From Streptomyces sp. NRRL S-1022 (lineage in GTDB: Bacteria; Actinomycetota; Actinomycetes; Streptomycetales; Streptomycetaceae): a stretch of 64,000 nucleotides of DNA. The stretch lies in NCBI RefSeq assembly GCF_000720135.1, contig NZ_JOIU01000043.1, forward strand, positions 14,787-78,786, given 5' to 3'. Positions within the stretch are counted from its first letter, which is position 1, and each line of letters starts with the position of its first letter. The notes beneath the pieces were generated by a model. It searched no databases and was not told the origin of the DNA. It saw nothing but the letters and a program-made list of their open reading frames with translations. Below are positions 1 through 8,947 of this stretch, in pieces. Both the position numbers and the translations under genes were made by a program.

Positions 1-585
1 GATCTCCCGTGCCCCGGCGCGCAGCACCAGCGCATGCCCCGGCGGGATCCGCCGTACGCCGTCGTACGGGGTGGTGTCGCGCAGTGCGGCCGGTACGTCC
101 GGGGCGGCCAGCAGGGCGGCGAGGTGGGTGAAGTCGAGGTTGGCCTCGACGAGGTCGGCGAGGGGCAGCGCGGCGGTGGCGTAGGCCGTGCCGCCGGCCC
201 ACGGGGTGTAGAACACCGGCCGGGCGCCCGCGAGATCGCCGCAGACGGTGATGCGGCGGCCGGCCTGGACGACGGCGGTGTAACTGCCGGGCCAGGTGGT
301 CAGGTGGCGCAGCGCGCCCCCGCGCGCGGTGAACAGGCCGCGCCGCAGCTCCTCGTCGGTGGCGCCGCAGATGCCGAGGACGGCGATGCGGTGCTGGGCG
401 TCGGCGTGCACCACGCGCACCTCGTCCGGGCGCCAGTCGCCCACGGCCCACAGCGGATCGGGGTCGCCCCACAGGAGGTGGGAGCCGACCGGATGCACGG
501 TCTCGCCGTCGTGGCCGACGGCCCCCGCGGTGCCGATACCGGCGGCGCCCGCGGCGGTGCTGCTCCACCCCACCAACCACCGCAT
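1..585 (-). CDS. Macrolactam (lasso-peptide) cyclase, asparagine-synthetase-like, 5' part
   Basis: About 195 residues are visible; the C-terminal synthetase domain lies beyond the left edge. The protein starts MRWLVGWSS and carries the N-terminal glutaminase-type (Ntn) fold of asparagine synthetase B, with the GDLAGARPVFY stretch near residue 125 and YDGVRRIPPGHAL near 180. The catalytic Cys2 of true amidotransferases is absent (residue 2 is Arg), as is usual in lasso-peptide cyclases, which adenylate a side-chain carboxylate and close the isopeptide ring. From memory, this opening matches the albusnodin/ikarugamycin-type cyclase family. The frame stays open upstream to an ATG at 834, but the conserved start is the ATG at 583-585. 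I found no convincing precursor-peptide gene in 586-1309, so it may lie left of the window. The general family is fairly sure; the product is unknown. Confidence 0.8.
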   Translation of the reverse strand, partial: MRWLVGWSSTAAGAAGIGTAGAVGHDGETVHPVGSHLLWGDPDPLWAVGDWRPDEVRVVHADAQHRIAVLGICGATDEELRRGLFTARGGALRHLTTWPGSYTAVVQAGRRITVCGDLAGARPVFYTPWAGGTAYATAALPLADLVEANLDFTHLAALLAAPDVPAALRDTTPYDGVRRIPPGHALVLRAGAREI

Positions 586-1309
586 CGACGCCTCCACAGG
601 CTGTGGACAACCAGTGCACCGTACGAACCGGTTCCCCATGCTGCCATGAAGGGCGCGCCGAGGAGGGGCGGCGGCACCGCCTTCGATCGAGGGAAGTTCA
701 CCGCGCGGGCCAGGGAAGTTGAGGGTCGCACGACCCCTGCGGAAGGGATCGGTCCGGACGGGGGCCGAGCGGCACGGCGCGAATGCGCCCCCAATGCGCT
801 CCCCCAAACCGCCCTTAGCGCCGTCAAGTTGCATGGTCGGAGCGGCAATTCACCGCAACGAGCCGGGGTCGATTTTCGGCCAAATAACTGGAGAGGCACC
901 TGAGATGAGCACGCTCCGTACAGGCTCGCGGAGCACCCGGCCACGCGAAAGCGCGCACGGTCCGGGAGGCGGGCATCGCCTCCCGGACCGGTCCGCCACC
1001 CGCGGGGATGAAGGTGGCGGTGTCCCCCAGCCCACTGGATCCAGTACAGCGGGCCGACCCACGCAGGAGCCATGGAACCGCTCCCCCGGTGGCCGGAGAA
1101 GAGCGCACGGACGGGCGCACGGCCACACGCGCGGGGGCACGCGGCGACAGTCCGTGCACGGTGCGTAGGGGGCCGCTCCTGCGTACCGACCACAATCCCG
1201 CCAACCGGAACAATGCCCCTTAACGCTTGGGATGCGGCGAACTACGCTGGGTTTACGAATGCCGCGTGGTTATGCCAGTACGGCAGCCGTCTGTGTCGAG
1301 GGGTGGCGC
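586..1309. other. Intergenic region with a strong hairpin, no supported gene
   Basis: 724 bases between the divergent cyclase and TPR regulator. A plus-strand frame opens at ATG 905 behind GGAGAGG and stays open to 1168, but its composition (Gly, Arg, Pro and Ser runs, no hydrophobic core) does not look like a protein and a 14-bp hairpin lies inside it. The minus strand shows no lasso-type precursor with a leader and core. The region presumably holds the promoters of both flanking genes. Confidence 0.4.
958..990. terminator. Perfect 14-bp hairpin (terminator-like)
   Basis: Arms 958-971 and 977-990 are exactly complementary around the loop GGCAT. No T-run follows on either strand. It stands in the middle of an apparently gene-free interval, so either a short transcript ends here or it attenuates one of the flanking genes. 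Confidence 0.5.
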
Positions 1310-2734
1310 ATGTCCAGGGAGCAACGCGGGCCGAACGAGAAACTCGGCGCCGTTCTCGCCCTCGCGGGAATCAGCAACGCGGGTCTCGCGCGTCGCGTCA
1401 ACGACCTCGGCGCCCAGCGCGGGTTGACGCTTCGCTACGACAAGACGTCGGTGGCGCGCTGGGTGTCGAAGGGCATGGTGCCGCAGGGTGCGGCGCCGCA
1501 CCTCATCGCCGCCGCCATCGGCCAGAAGCTGGGCCGGCCGGTGCCGCTGCACGAGATCGGCCTGGCGGACGCGGATCCCGCGCCCGAAGTCGGCCTCGCC
1601 TTCCCCCGGGACGTGGGGCAGGCGGTCAAGTCGGCGACCGAGCTGTACCGCCTCGACCTCGCCGGCCGCCGCGCCGGCTCCGGCGGCATCTGGCAGTCCC
1701 TGGCCGGGTCGTTCGCAGTGAGCGCATACGCAACGCCCGCCTCACGCTGGCTGATAACCCCCGCCGACAGCTCGGTCGCGCGGGAGGCGGGTTCCGGGGA
1801 GGGCTCGGGCGCACCGATCAAAGTCGGCCACAGCGACGTGCAGAAGCTGCGCGAGGCCGCCGAGGACGCGCGGCGGTGGGACTCCAAGTACGGCGGCGGG
1901 GACTGGCGTTCGTCGATGGTGCCGGAGTGCCTGCGGGTGGAGGCGGCACCGCTGCTGCTCGGCTCCTACTCCGACGAGGTCGGCCGCGCCCTGTTCGGCG
2001 CCTCCGCGGAATTGACCCGGCTCGCGGGGTGGATGGCCTTCGACACCGGGCAGCAGGAGGCCGCGCAGCGGTACTACATCCAGGCGCTGCGGCTCGCGCG
2101 CGCGGCGGCGGACGTCCCGCTGGGGGGCTATGTGCTGGCCTCGATGTCGCTCCAGGCGACGTACCGGGGCTTCGGGGACGAGGGCGTGGACCTCGCCCAG
2201 GCCGCGCTGGAGCGCAACCGGGGGCTGGCGACCGCCCGCACCATGAGCTTCTTCCGGCTGGTCGAGGCGCGGGCCCACGCGCGTGCGGGCGACGCGCAGG
2301 CGGCGGGCACGGCGCTGAAGGCGGCCGAGAGCTGGCTGGAGCGGTCCCGTCCCGGGGACCACGATCCGTCGTGGCTCGGTTTCTACGGGTACGACCGGTT
2401 CGCCGCGGACGCCGCGGAGTGCTACCGGGACCTGAAGGCGCCCCGGCAGGTCCGGCGGTTCACCGAGCAGGCCCTGTCGAAGCCGACGGAGGAGTTCGTG
2501 CGGTCGCACGGGCTGCGGCTGGTCGTGTCCGCGGTGGCCGAGCTGGAGTCCGGCAATCTCGACGCGGCGTGCGAGCAGGGGGTGCGGGCGGTGGAGGTGG
2601 CCGGGCGGATCTCCTCGGCGCGCACCACCGAGTACGTGAAGGACCTGCTGCACCGGCTGGAGCCCTACGGGGACGAGCCGCAGGTGGTGGAGCTGCGGGA
2701 GCGGGCACGGCCGCTGCTGATGGCTCCGGCGTAG
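1310..2734 (+). CDS. Sporulation-associated helix-turn-helix/TPR regulator
   Basis: 474 residues. The first about 75 residues form an XRE-like segment ([20 protein letters not shown], then [15 protein letters not shown]); the rest is helical with TPR-like units (for example [18 protein letters not shown] and [19 protein letters not shown]). This layout is shared with the NsdA-like regulators of Streptomyces development and antibiotic production. From memory it corresponds to the protein labelled sporulation-associated protein near trmB in S. coelicolor (SCO4114), not to nsdA itself. ATG 1310 was chosen because GAGGGG precedes it and the conserved sequence begins [13 protein letters not shown]; the frame is open to ATG 1232. 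It is probably cytoplasmic; ligand and targets are not visible. Confidence 0.75.
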   Translation: MSREQRGPNEKLGAVLALAGISNAGLARRVNDLGAQRGLTLRYDKTSVARWVSKGMVPQGAAPHLIAAAIGQKLGRPVPLHEIGLADADPAPEVGLAFPRDVGQAVKSATELYRLDLAGRRAGSGGIWQSLAGSFAVSAYATPASRWLITPADSSVAREAGSGEGSGAPIKVGHSDVQKLREAAEDARRWDSKYGGGDWRSSMVPECLRVEAAPLLLGSYSDEVGRALFGASAELTRLAGWMAFDTGQQEAAQRYYIQALRLARAAADVPLGGYVLASMSLQATYRGFGDEGVDLAQAALERNRGLATARTMSFFRLVEARAHARAGDAQAAGTALKAAESWLERSRPGDHDPSWLGFYGYDRFAADAAECYRDLKAPRQVRRFTEQALSKPTEEFVRSHGLRLVVSAVAELESGNLDAACEQGVRAVEVAGRISSARTTEYVKDLLHRLEPYGDEPQVVELRERARPLLMAPA

Positions 2735-2914
2735 GGCTGCGCCGCTTCGGCGCCTGCCGATCCGAGGTGACCGGGCGACCGCGGGTGGTCCGTGGCCTGT
2801 CGCGCCCAGGCGGTGCGGCCGCACGGAGACACGGCCCCGCGCCCCCGGGCGGTGCTGCCGCACCCCGGTGTTTGAAGGGACTGTCAGTGGCGCAGTGCAC
2901 TATCGGAGGCGGAG

Positions 2915-4135
2915 GTGGTGCAGGTGCGGGCCGGGGCGTACGACTGTGATGTGCTCGTGGTCGGTGGGGGGATCGTCGGGCTGTCGACCGCGTACGCGAT
3001 CACGCGGACCGCGCCGGGTACGCGCGTGACCGTGCTGGAGAAGGAGCCCGGCCCGGCCCGGCACCAGACGGGCCGCAACAGCGGGGTCATCCACAGCGGG
3101 ATCTACTACCGCCCGGGTTCCCTCAAGGCGCGGTACGCGGTGCGGGGCGCCGCCGAGATGGTGAAGTTCTGCGCCGAGTACGGCATCGCGCACGCCGTCA
3201 CCGGCAAGCTGATCGTCGCCACCGAGCGCGAGGAGCTGCCCCGGCTGCACGCGCTCGTGCAGCGGGGCCGCGAGAACGGCATCCCGGTGCGGGAGCTGGG
3301 GCCGGCCCAGATCACCGAGTACGAGCCGGAGGTGCGGGGCCTCGCCGCCATACACGTCGGTACGACCGGGGTGTGCGACTTCGTGGGCGTCGCCCGGCAG
3401 CTGGCGCGGGCCTCCGGGGCGGAGATCCGGTACGGCTCCGAGGTCGTGCGGGTGGACCGGCGCCCGGAGCGGGGCGTGGCCGTGCTCACCGCGAGCGGGG
3501 ACGTCGTACGCGCGCGCGTGCTGGTCAACTGCGCCGGGCTGTACTGCGACGAGGTGGCCCGGCTGACCGGCGACGACCCCGGGGTGCGGATCGTGCCGTT
3601 CCGCGGGGAGTACTACGAGCTGGCGCGGCCGGAGCTGGTGCGGGGACTGGTGTACCCGGTGCCGGACCCGGCGTTCCCGTTCCTCGGGGTGCACCTGACG
3701 CGCGGGTTCGACGGAGGCGTCCACATCGGCCCGAACGCGGTGCCGGCGCTGGCCCGGGAGGGGTACGGCTGGGGGGTCGTCCGCCCCCGGGAGCTGGCCG
3801 GGACGGTGGCGTGGCCGGGATCGTGGGCGATCGCCCGGCGGCACTGGCGGTACGGCGCGGGCGAGCTGCACCGGTCGGTGTCCAAGGGCGCGTTCCTGGA
3901 GGCCGTGCGCAGACTGCTGCCCGCGGCGGAGGCCGGGGACCTGGTGAAGGCCCCCGCCGGGGTGCGGGCGCAGGCGGTGCTGCGGGACGGGACGCTGGTG
4001 GACGACTTCCTGATCCGGGAGGGGGCACGGGCGGTGCACGTGCTCAACGCCCCGTCCCCGGCGGCGACGGCGTCCCTGCCGATCGGGCGGGAGATCGGGC
4101 GCCGGGCGCTGGAGATGCTCGCCGCGGCCGGCTGA
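2915..4135 (+). CDS. lhgO: L-2-hydroxyglutarate oxidase
   Basis: 406 residues. The DAO-type FAD-binding fold begins with DVLVVGGGIVGLSTAYAI near residues 12-29 and is followed by GRNSGVIHSGIYYRPGSLKA, the signature that separates LhgO from other DAO-family oxidases. It should oxidise L-2-hydroxyglutarate to 2-oxoglutarate, removing the side product of promiscuous dehydrogenases. GGAGGCGGAGG at 2905-2915 touches the GTG at 2915, so translation may really begin at GTG 2918 or 2924. It lies 40 bp before trmB and may be transcribed with the regulator upstream. The family assignment is firm; the membrane partner for the electrons is not visible. Confidence 0.85.
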   Translation: MVQVRAGAYDCDVLVVGGGIVGLSTAYAITRTAPGTRVTVLEKEPGPARHQTGRNSGVIHSGIYYRPGSLKARYAVRGAAEMVKFCAEYGIAHAVTGKLIVATEREELPRLHALVQRGRENGIPVRELGPAQITEYEPEVRGLAAIHVGTTGVCDFVGVARQLARASGAEIRYGSEVVRVDRRPERGVAVLTASGDVVRARVLVNCAGLYCDEVARLTGDDPGVRIVPFRGEYYELARPELVRGLVYPVPDPAFPFLGVHLTRGFDGGVHIGPNAVPALAREGYGWGVVRPRELAGTVAWPGSWAIARRHWRYGAGELHRSVSKGAFLEAVRRLLPAAEAGDLVKAPAGVRAQAVLRDGTLVDDFLIREGARAVHVLNAPSPAATASLPIGREIGRRALEMLAAAG

Positions 4136-4158
4136 GCGGGCACCCGCGCGGGGCGCCG

Positions 4159-4164
4159 TAAAAT
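4159..4164 (+). promoter_or_regulatory. -10 box TAAAAT for leaderless trmB
   Basis: TAAAAT ends 10 bases before the GTG at 4175. Transcription would start at or within a few bases of that codon, and no Shine-Dalgarno sequence lies between. No clear -35 hexamer is visible. The box lies in the 39-bp gap after lhgO. Confidence 0.5.
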
Positions 4165-4174
4165 CGGTCGTACT

Positions 4175-5011
4175 GTGTCTGACTCCCTGAACACCCCCGA
4201 CGCCCCGCCCTCGGCACCCCACGCCCCCGGTGTCCCCGTCCGGCACACCCGGGCCAAGGGGGAGCCGCGCTTTCCCGACGGGCCCAAGGCGGACCCGGCC
4301 GGGTCGCACTTCGAGCGGCGGATCCGCAGCTTCCAGCCGCGGCGGAGCCGGGTGACGGCCGGGCAGGCCGACGCGCTGCAGCGGCTGTGGCCCACGTGGG
4401 GGCTGGACATCGACGGGCAGCGGGTGATCGACCTCGGCGAGCTGTTCGGGAACGACCACCCGGTGGTCCTGGAGATCGGCTTCGGGATGGGCGAGGCCAC
4501 CGCGCGGATGGCCGCGGGCGACCCGGACACCAACATCCTGGCCGTCGACGTGCACACCCCGGGCCAGGGGAACCTGCTGAACCTCGCCGACCAGGGCGGG
4601 CTGTCCAACGTCCGGGTGGGCAACGGCGACGCGATCATCCTGCTGCGGGAGATGCTCCGCCCGGACGCGCTGGACGGACTGCGCGTCTACTTCCCCGACC
4701 CGTGGCCCAAGAAGCGGCACCACAAGCGGCGGCTCATCCAGCCCGAGTTCCTGACGCTCGCCGCGACCCGGCTGCGGCCCGGCGCGATCGTGCACTGCGC
4801 GACCGACTGGGAGCCGTACGCCGAGCAGATGCTGGAGGTGCTCACCGCGCACCCCGGATTCGAGAACACCCAGGCGGACGGCGGCTTCGCGCCGCGCCCC
4901 GGCTTCCGGCCGCTGACCCGTTTCGAGGGACAGGGACTGGACAAGGGACATGTGGTGAGAGACCTGCTGTTCCGGCGTGTCCCGCACAGCGCCGCCGTGC
5001 AGGACCGTTGA
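4175..5011 (+). CDS. trmB: tRNA (guanine-N7)-methyltransferase TrmB
   Basis: 278 residues. It transfers a methyl group from S-adenosylmethionine to N7 of G46 in tRNA variable loops. The SAM-binding motif EIGFGMGEAT lies near residue 105 and the family signature FPDPWPKKRHHKRR near 172. About 80 residues of low-complexity Pro/Ala/Arg sequence precede the domain, typical of actinobacterial TrmB. Start GTG 4175 fits the adjacent -10 box and would give a leaderless mRNA. The next gene begins 42 bp downstream with its own -10 box. Confidence 0.93.
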   Translation: MSDSLNTPDAPPSAPHAPGVPVRHTRAKGEPRFPDGPKADPAGSHFERRIRSFQPRRSRVTAGQADALQRLWPTWGLDIDGQRVIDLGELFGNDHPVVLEIGFGMGEATARMAAGDPDTNILAVDVHTPGQGNLLNLADQGGLSNVRVGNGDAIILLREMLRPDALDGLRVYFPDPWPKKRHHKRRLIQPEFLTLAATRLRPGAIVHCATDWEPYAEQMLEVLTAHPGFENTQADGGFAPRPGFRPLTRFEGQGLDKGHVVRDLLFRRVPHSAAVQDR

Positions 5012-5040
5012 TCCGCTCCAGCCCCTCGCCCCGCCACCGT

Positions 5041-5046
5041 TAGGGT
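5041..5046 (+). promoter_or_regulatory. -10 box TAGGGT for the PrsW-type gene
   Basis: TAGGGT is followed by exactly seven bases and then GTG 5054, so the transcript is predicted to be leaderless. The same 7-base spacing is seen at purF and dnaX in this window. Confidence 0.5.
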
Positions 5047-5053
5047 CGATGCC

Positions 5054-6349
5054 GTGGCCACCAGTCCTCCGTTTCCGACGTATCCGCCGCGCCCCGGCGA
5101 CGGTGTGCTCCGCCACCCGCACTGGTGGCAACGCAGGTGGGTGCGGTACGGGGCACTGAGTTCCCTGCTGGCCCTGTCCGGCCTGGTCATCCTCGCCCTG
5201 GTGCGGCGGCAGACCGGCACGGAGGGCTTCCTCGTCGGGCTCGGCCTGGCCGTGCTGCCCGTGCCCTGGCTGATAGCCGCGTTCCGCTGGCTGGACCGGG
5301 TGCAGCCCGGCCCCTGGCGCAACCTGGTGTTCTCCTTCGCCTGGGGAGCCTGCGCCGCGGCACTGATAGCCATCGTGGCCAACAGCTTCGCGACGAAGTG
5401 GATAGCCACTTCCACCGCCGACCCGGCCGGCGCCGACACGCTCGGCGCCACGGTGATAGCCCCGGTCGTCGAGGAGTCCGCGAAGGCCGCCGCCGTGCTG
5501 CTGGTCTTCCTGTTCCGCCGGCGCGACTTCACCGGCATAGTGGACGGAGTGGTGATCGCGGGGGTCACCGCCACCGGCTTCGCGTTCACCGAGAACATCC
5601 TCTACCTCGGTACGGCCTTCGGGACCGACCAGCTCACCGGCGACCGCGGCATCGCCTCCGTCACCGCCGCCACCTTCTTCGTGCGCATCGTGATGTCCCC
5701 GTTCGCGCACCCCCTGTTCACCGTGCTCACCGGCATCGGCTTCGGCATCGCCGCGCTGTCCGCCGAGCGGCAGCATGTGCGGCGGGTCCTGCTGCCGGTC
5801 TGCGGCCTGCTGCTCGCCATGGGCATGCACGCCTTCTGGAACGGCTCCTCCACCTTCGGCGAGTACGGCTTCTTCGCCGTCTACGGCGCCTTCATGGTGC
5901 CCGCGTTCGCGCTGCTGACCTGGCTGGCGGTCTGGACCCGGCAGCGGGAGCTGCGCACGGTGCGGGCGGAGCTGCCGGCGTACGTGCTGGCCGGGTGGCT
6001 GGGGCCGGCCGAGCCGTTCGCGCTGGGGTCGATGCGGGCGCGGCGGATGGCCCGGGACTACGCCCGGCACCACCACGGGCGCCCGGCGGCGCGGGAGGTC
6101 GCCCGGTACGAGGCGTACGCCACCTCGCTGGCCCTCCTGCGGCACCGGGGCCGGGCGGGGAAGGCAGGCCCCGACTTCGTCGTACGGGAGCGGGAGCTGC
6201 TGGACGAGCTGTGGCGGCGCAGGCAGGTGGCCCGGCCGGCCCTGGAGTACGCGAGCCGGGCCTCCGTACCGGTGCCGGTGCGCTGGGGGGCGGCGCCCTA
6301 CGGGTATCCGGTGGTGCCGTACGCCGCGTACAACCCGTACCGGACCTGA
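5054..6349 (+). CDS. PrsW-family intramembrane metalloprotease
   Basis: 431 residues with about eight membrane segments between residues 35 and 310. Family motifs are all present: EESAK at 140-144, FTEN at 178-181, the conserved His in PFAHPLFT (about 219) and HAFWN near 260. PrsW proteins cleave membrane-bound anti-sigma factors or related substrates; the substrate here is unknown. The C-terminal about 120 residues are cytoplasmic, Arg-rich and end in a Tyr/Pro/Gly-rich tail not expected in the minimal family. It follows trmB and converges on an aldo/keto reductase gene. Start GTG 5054 is set by the leaderless promoter pattern. Confidence 0.85.
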   Translation: MATSPPFPTYPPRPGDGVLRHPHWWQRRWVRYGALSSLLALSGLVILALVRRQTGTEGFLVGLGLAVLPVPWLIAAFRWLDRVQPGPWRNLVFSFAWGACAAALIAIVANSFATKWIATSTADPAGADTLGATVIAPVVEESAKAAAVLLVFLFRRRDFTGIVDGVVIAGVTATGFAFTENILYLGTAFGTDQLTGDRGIASVTAATFFVRIVMSPFAHPLFTVLTGIGFGIAALSAERQHVRRVLLPVCGLLLAMGMHAFWNGSSTFGEYGFFAVYGAFMVPAFALLTWLAVWTRQRELRTVRAELPAYVLAGWLGPAEPFALGSMRARRMARDYARHHHGRPAAREVARYEAYATSLALLRHRGRAGKAGPDFVVRERELLDELWRRRQVARPALEYASRASVPVPVRWGAAPYGYPVVPYAAYNPYRT

Positions 6350-6387
6350 CGGGTGTCTTCTGGACCGCGCCGGCCCGGGCGGGGCGC

Positions 6388-6423
6388 GGTGCCGCGGACG
6401 GGCGTGCCGGGACCCGCGGCACC
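6388..6423. terminator. Possible bidirectional terminator
   Basis: GGTGCCGCGG at 6388-6397 is complementary to 6414-6423 with a 16-base loop, between two convergent genes. No T-run follows. Confidence 0.35.
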
Positions 6424-6444
6424 GCGTGATCCACAGGGGCGGTC

Positions 6445-7389
6445 CTAGGCGGAGGCCTCCGTCAGCCGGGCCGCCTCGGCGTCCGTCAGCGTCAGCTCGG
6501 CCACGCCCAGCAGCGCCGGCAGCTGTTCCACCGTCCGGGCCGAGGCGATGGGCGCGGTGATCGTCGGCTGGGCGGCGAGCCAGGCCAGGGCGACGGTGGC
6601 CACCGGGGCCTCGTGGGCGGCGGCGATCTCGTCCAGGGCCGCCAGGACCCGCCGGCCGCGCTCGGTGCCGGCGTACTTCTCGGCGCCGCCGGCGCGGGCG
6701 CTGTCGACGGTCGTGCCGGGCCGGTACTTGCCGGTGAGGAAGCCGGAGGCGAGGGAGAAGTACGGGACGGCGGCCAGGCCCTCACGGGCGGCGAGGTCCT
6801 GCAGCGGGCCCTCGTAGGTGTCCCGGGAGACCAGGTTGTAGTGCGGCTGGAGGGCGACGTAGCGGGCGAGGCCCTCGCGGTCGGAGAACTCCAGGGAGGC
6901 GCTCAGGCGCTCGGGGGTGATGTTGGAGGCGGCGATCTGCCGGACCTTGCCGGCCTTCACCAGCTCGTCCAGCGCGCCGATGATCTCCTCGACCGGCACC
7001 TCGGGCTGGTCGAAGTGGGTGTAGTAGAGGTCGATGTAGTCGGTGTCCAGGCGGCGCAGGGAGGCGTCGGCCGCGGCCTTGATGTTGGCGGCGGACAGCC
7101 CCTGGTACTCCGGGTGCTGGCTGACCTTGGTGGCGATGACGACGTCGGAGCGGTTGCCGCGGGCCTTGACCCACTTGCCGATGATCGTCTCGGACTCGCC
7201 GCCCTTGTTGCCCTCGACCCAGGCGGAGTAGGCGTCGGCGGTGTCGATGAAGTTGCCGCCGGCCGCCGTGTAGGCGTCGAGGACGGCGAAGGAGGTCTGT
7301 TCGTCCGCGGTCCAGCCGAAGACGTTGCCGCCCAGGGAGAGCGGGAAGACCTCAAGATCGGAAGAACCCAGTTTACGAAGTGACGTCAT
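6445..7389 (-). CDS. Aldo/keto reductase
   Basis: 314 residues, a TIM-barrel NADPH-dependent oxidoreductase. Visible features are LGGNVFGW near the start, FIDTADAYSAWVEGNKGGES with the catalytic Asp and Tyr, K in VVIATKVSQ, and the QPHYNLVSRD strand; the cofactor-binding C-terminal ASARTVEQL stretch is intact. The substrate cannot be deduced. ATG 7389 (MTSLRKLGSSDLEV) matches the usual family N-terminus; an in-frame ATG at 7440 would add 17 atypical residues. It converges on the PrsW gene. Confidence 0.85.
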   Translation of the reverse strand: MTSLRKLGSSDLEVFPLSLGGNVFGWTADEQTSFAVLDAYTAAGGNFIDTADAYSAWVEGNKGGESETIIGKWVKARGNRSDVVIATKVSQHPEYQGLSAANIKAAADASLRRLDTDYIDLYYTHFDQPEVPVEEIIGALDELVKAGKVRQIAASNITPERLSASLEFSDREGLARYVALQPHYNLVSRDTYEGPLQDLAAREGLAAVPYFSLASGFLTGKYRPGTTVDSARAGGAEKYAGTERGRRVLAALDEIAAAHEAPVATVALAWLAAQPTITAPIASARTVEQLPALLGVAELTLTDAEAARLTEASA

Positions 7390-7473
7390 ACGACAGGTCA
7401 ACGCCGGAAGCGGAAGATCGCATCCCGCTACCGGCGTCAATTTCCCGCAAAGTGTCCCGTGCGGGACGGGACG

Positions 7474-8508
7474 TCAGGGGGTGAGGCCCTTGCCGCGCAG
7501 CCACGCCATGGGGTCGATCCCGGTGGGCTGGCCGCCGGGGTGGACCTCCAGGTGCAGGTGCGGGCCGGTGACGTTGCCGGTGGCGCCGACGCGGCCGATG
7601 ACCTCGCCGGTGGAGACCTTCTGGCCGGCCTTGACGTTGATCGAGGACTGGTGGCAGAACCACAGCTCGGTGCCGTCGTCCAGGGTGAGGATCGTCCGGT
7701 AGCCGTAGGAGCCGGCCCAGCCCGCCTCGGTGATCGTGCCGCTGTGGACGGCCTTGATCAGGGTGCCGGTGGGGGCGGCGAAGTCCAGACCGGTGTGGTA
7801 GCCGGAGGACCACATCGAACCGGCCTGGCCGAAGGTCGAGGTGATCGTGTAGGAGGAGGTCGGCAGCGTGTACTGCTTGGCCAGCCGGGCCAGCCGCGCC
7901 TCCTCGGCCTTCTTCTCCGCGTCGGCCTTCGCCTTCTCCTTGGCCGCGGCGGCCTTGGCGGCGGCCTCCTTCTCGGCCTGGGCGGCGGCGTCGGCGGCCT
8001 GCTTCTCGGCGGCGGCGAGCGCGACGGCGGTGGCCTTGCTGTCGGCCTGGCCCTGCTGCTGCTCGGCCTGGGCCATGATCCGGTTGCGCAGGGCCTCGCC
8101 CGCGTCGGTGCCGTCCTCGGCGTCGGCGGTGGCCACGCCGACACTGCTGAGCGTGGTGGTGGCCTCGGCGGCCGGGGTGTCCCCGGAGCCCTCGTGGAAG
8201 AGGGAGCCGACGGAGGGCAGGTCGGGAAGGGAGATGGAGACCGGCGGCTTGCCGGTGTTGGCGCTGGCCATGCCGCCCGCGCCGACCGCGGCCATGACGC
8301 CGACGCCGAGGACGGTGGAGCTGCGCGCGAAGCCGCCGCGCTGCTTGGCGACGCGGTGCCGGCCACGGACCGGGGCGACGGACTCCTCGGTCGGGTTCCA
8401 CTCCTCCCAGGTGCCCTCCTCGGCGCGGTAGGAGCCGTAACCGAAGGTCTCGGTCTCACGCTGGGCCGGTATGAACGGGGCTTCTGGGGCAGGCCGGTTG
8501 GACGCCAC
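7474..8508 (-). CDS. M23-family cell-wall peptidase with coiled-coil
   Basis: 344 residues. A cytoplasmic N-terminal about 60 residues is followed by a single membrane or signal-anchor segment (SSTVLGVGVMAAVGAGGMASA, about 63-83), an Ala/Lys/Glu-rich coiled-coil (about 130-215) and a C-terminal lysostaphin-type domain. The zinc ligands are visible as HTGLDFA (HxxxD) and HLHLEVH (HxH), so it should be an active peptidoglycan endopeptidase outside the membrane. GTG 8508 is preceded by GGAAAGGAAGGAG. The leader is a c-di-AMP riboswitch, which links its expression to the c-di-AMP control of cell-wall hydrolases known in Streptomyces. Confidence 0.9.
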   Translation of the reverse strand: MASNRPAPEAPFIPAQRETETFGYGSYRAEEGTWEEWNPTEESVAPVRGRHRVAKQRGGFARSSTVLGVGVMAAVGAGGMASANTGKPPVSISLPDLPSVGSLFHEGSGDTPAAEATTTLSSVGVATADAEDGTDAGEALRNRIMAQAEQQQGQADSKATAVALAAAEKQAADAAAQAEKEAAAKAAAAKEKAKADAEKKAEEARLARLAKQYTLPTSSYTITSTFGQAGSMWSSGYHTGLDFAAPTGTLIKAVHSGTITEAGWAGSYGYRTILTLDDGTELWFCHQSSINVKAGQKVSTGEVIGRVGATGNVTGPHLHLEVHPGGQPTGIDPMAWLRGKGLTP

Positions 8509-8532
8509 GCGGGCGTACTCCTTTCCTTCCTC

Positions 8533-8690
8533 CGCCTACCGGGTTAGCTGACGGGTTCGGAGCAGGAAGGTCTCCTACGCGCGTATACCGGTCGTGGACT
8601 CCATGAGTGCACGACGGCATTCGCGTGATTCACCCCAAGGTGGTGGTTCCCCGGTTCCCTCGCGGGATTCGGCGCGTGCGCACGGAGCCG
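8533..8690 (-). ncRNA. ydaO/yuaA-type c-di-AMP riboswitch
   Basis: On the minus strand the leader shows the characteristic conserved blocks in order: GGGAACCGGGGAACC (about 8662-8646), GGGGTGAATC, GGAGACC, CCGAACCCGTCAGCTAACC and GGTAGGCGG ending near 8532. This is the Streptomyces form of the ydaO riboswitch, which turns off downstream cell-wall hydrolase genes when it binds c-di-AMP. It ends about 20 bases before the ribosome-binding site of the M23 peptidase. The exact 5' boundary is estimated. The remaining 250 bases up to 8947 hold promoter-like A/T-richer sequence and no gene. Confidence 0.88.
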
Positions 8691-8947
8691 CCTCTGGTGA
8701 CGGCTGGGACGACCGCGCTGCGTTATCGAACGTTAATAGACCTGCCAGTCACTTTCCAAGCTGTTCGGCTTGATCGTTCCCGTCCTCACCGGCGCATTTA
8801 TCGCCTGCTACCGCGCCAAACCGGGCGAGTTGACCGAACCTTGGAAAAGTTCAGCAGCCACTTCAGGTTTTGATGGTGACTCAGATGTTACGCGCAGGGC
8901 GCTCACCCGGTCACCGTCGGTGACGACCGTCCTGCCCGTCATGGCCG

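Noticed and set aside
586..834. N-terminal extension of the cyclase to ATG 834
   Set aside because: The added residues (GGAAAPPRR and similar) have no resemblance to the family, which starts MRWLVGWSS.
905..1168. Possible small gene starting at ATG 905 with a good ribosome-binding site
   Set aside because: The protein would be Gly/Arg/Ser/Pro without core, and a 14-bp terminator-like hairpin lies inside the frame.
1072..2949. A 625-codon open frame on the plus strand
   Set aside because: It is the +1 shadow of the TPR regulator gene, rich in Arg, Gly and Ala, without any family motif.
2900..6145. A 1081-codon open frame on the minus strand
   Set aside because: It runs antisense to lhgO, trmB and the PrsW gene, whose proteins are recognisable. 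Its residues are Arg/Gly/His/Pro-rich as expected from a high-GC complement frame.
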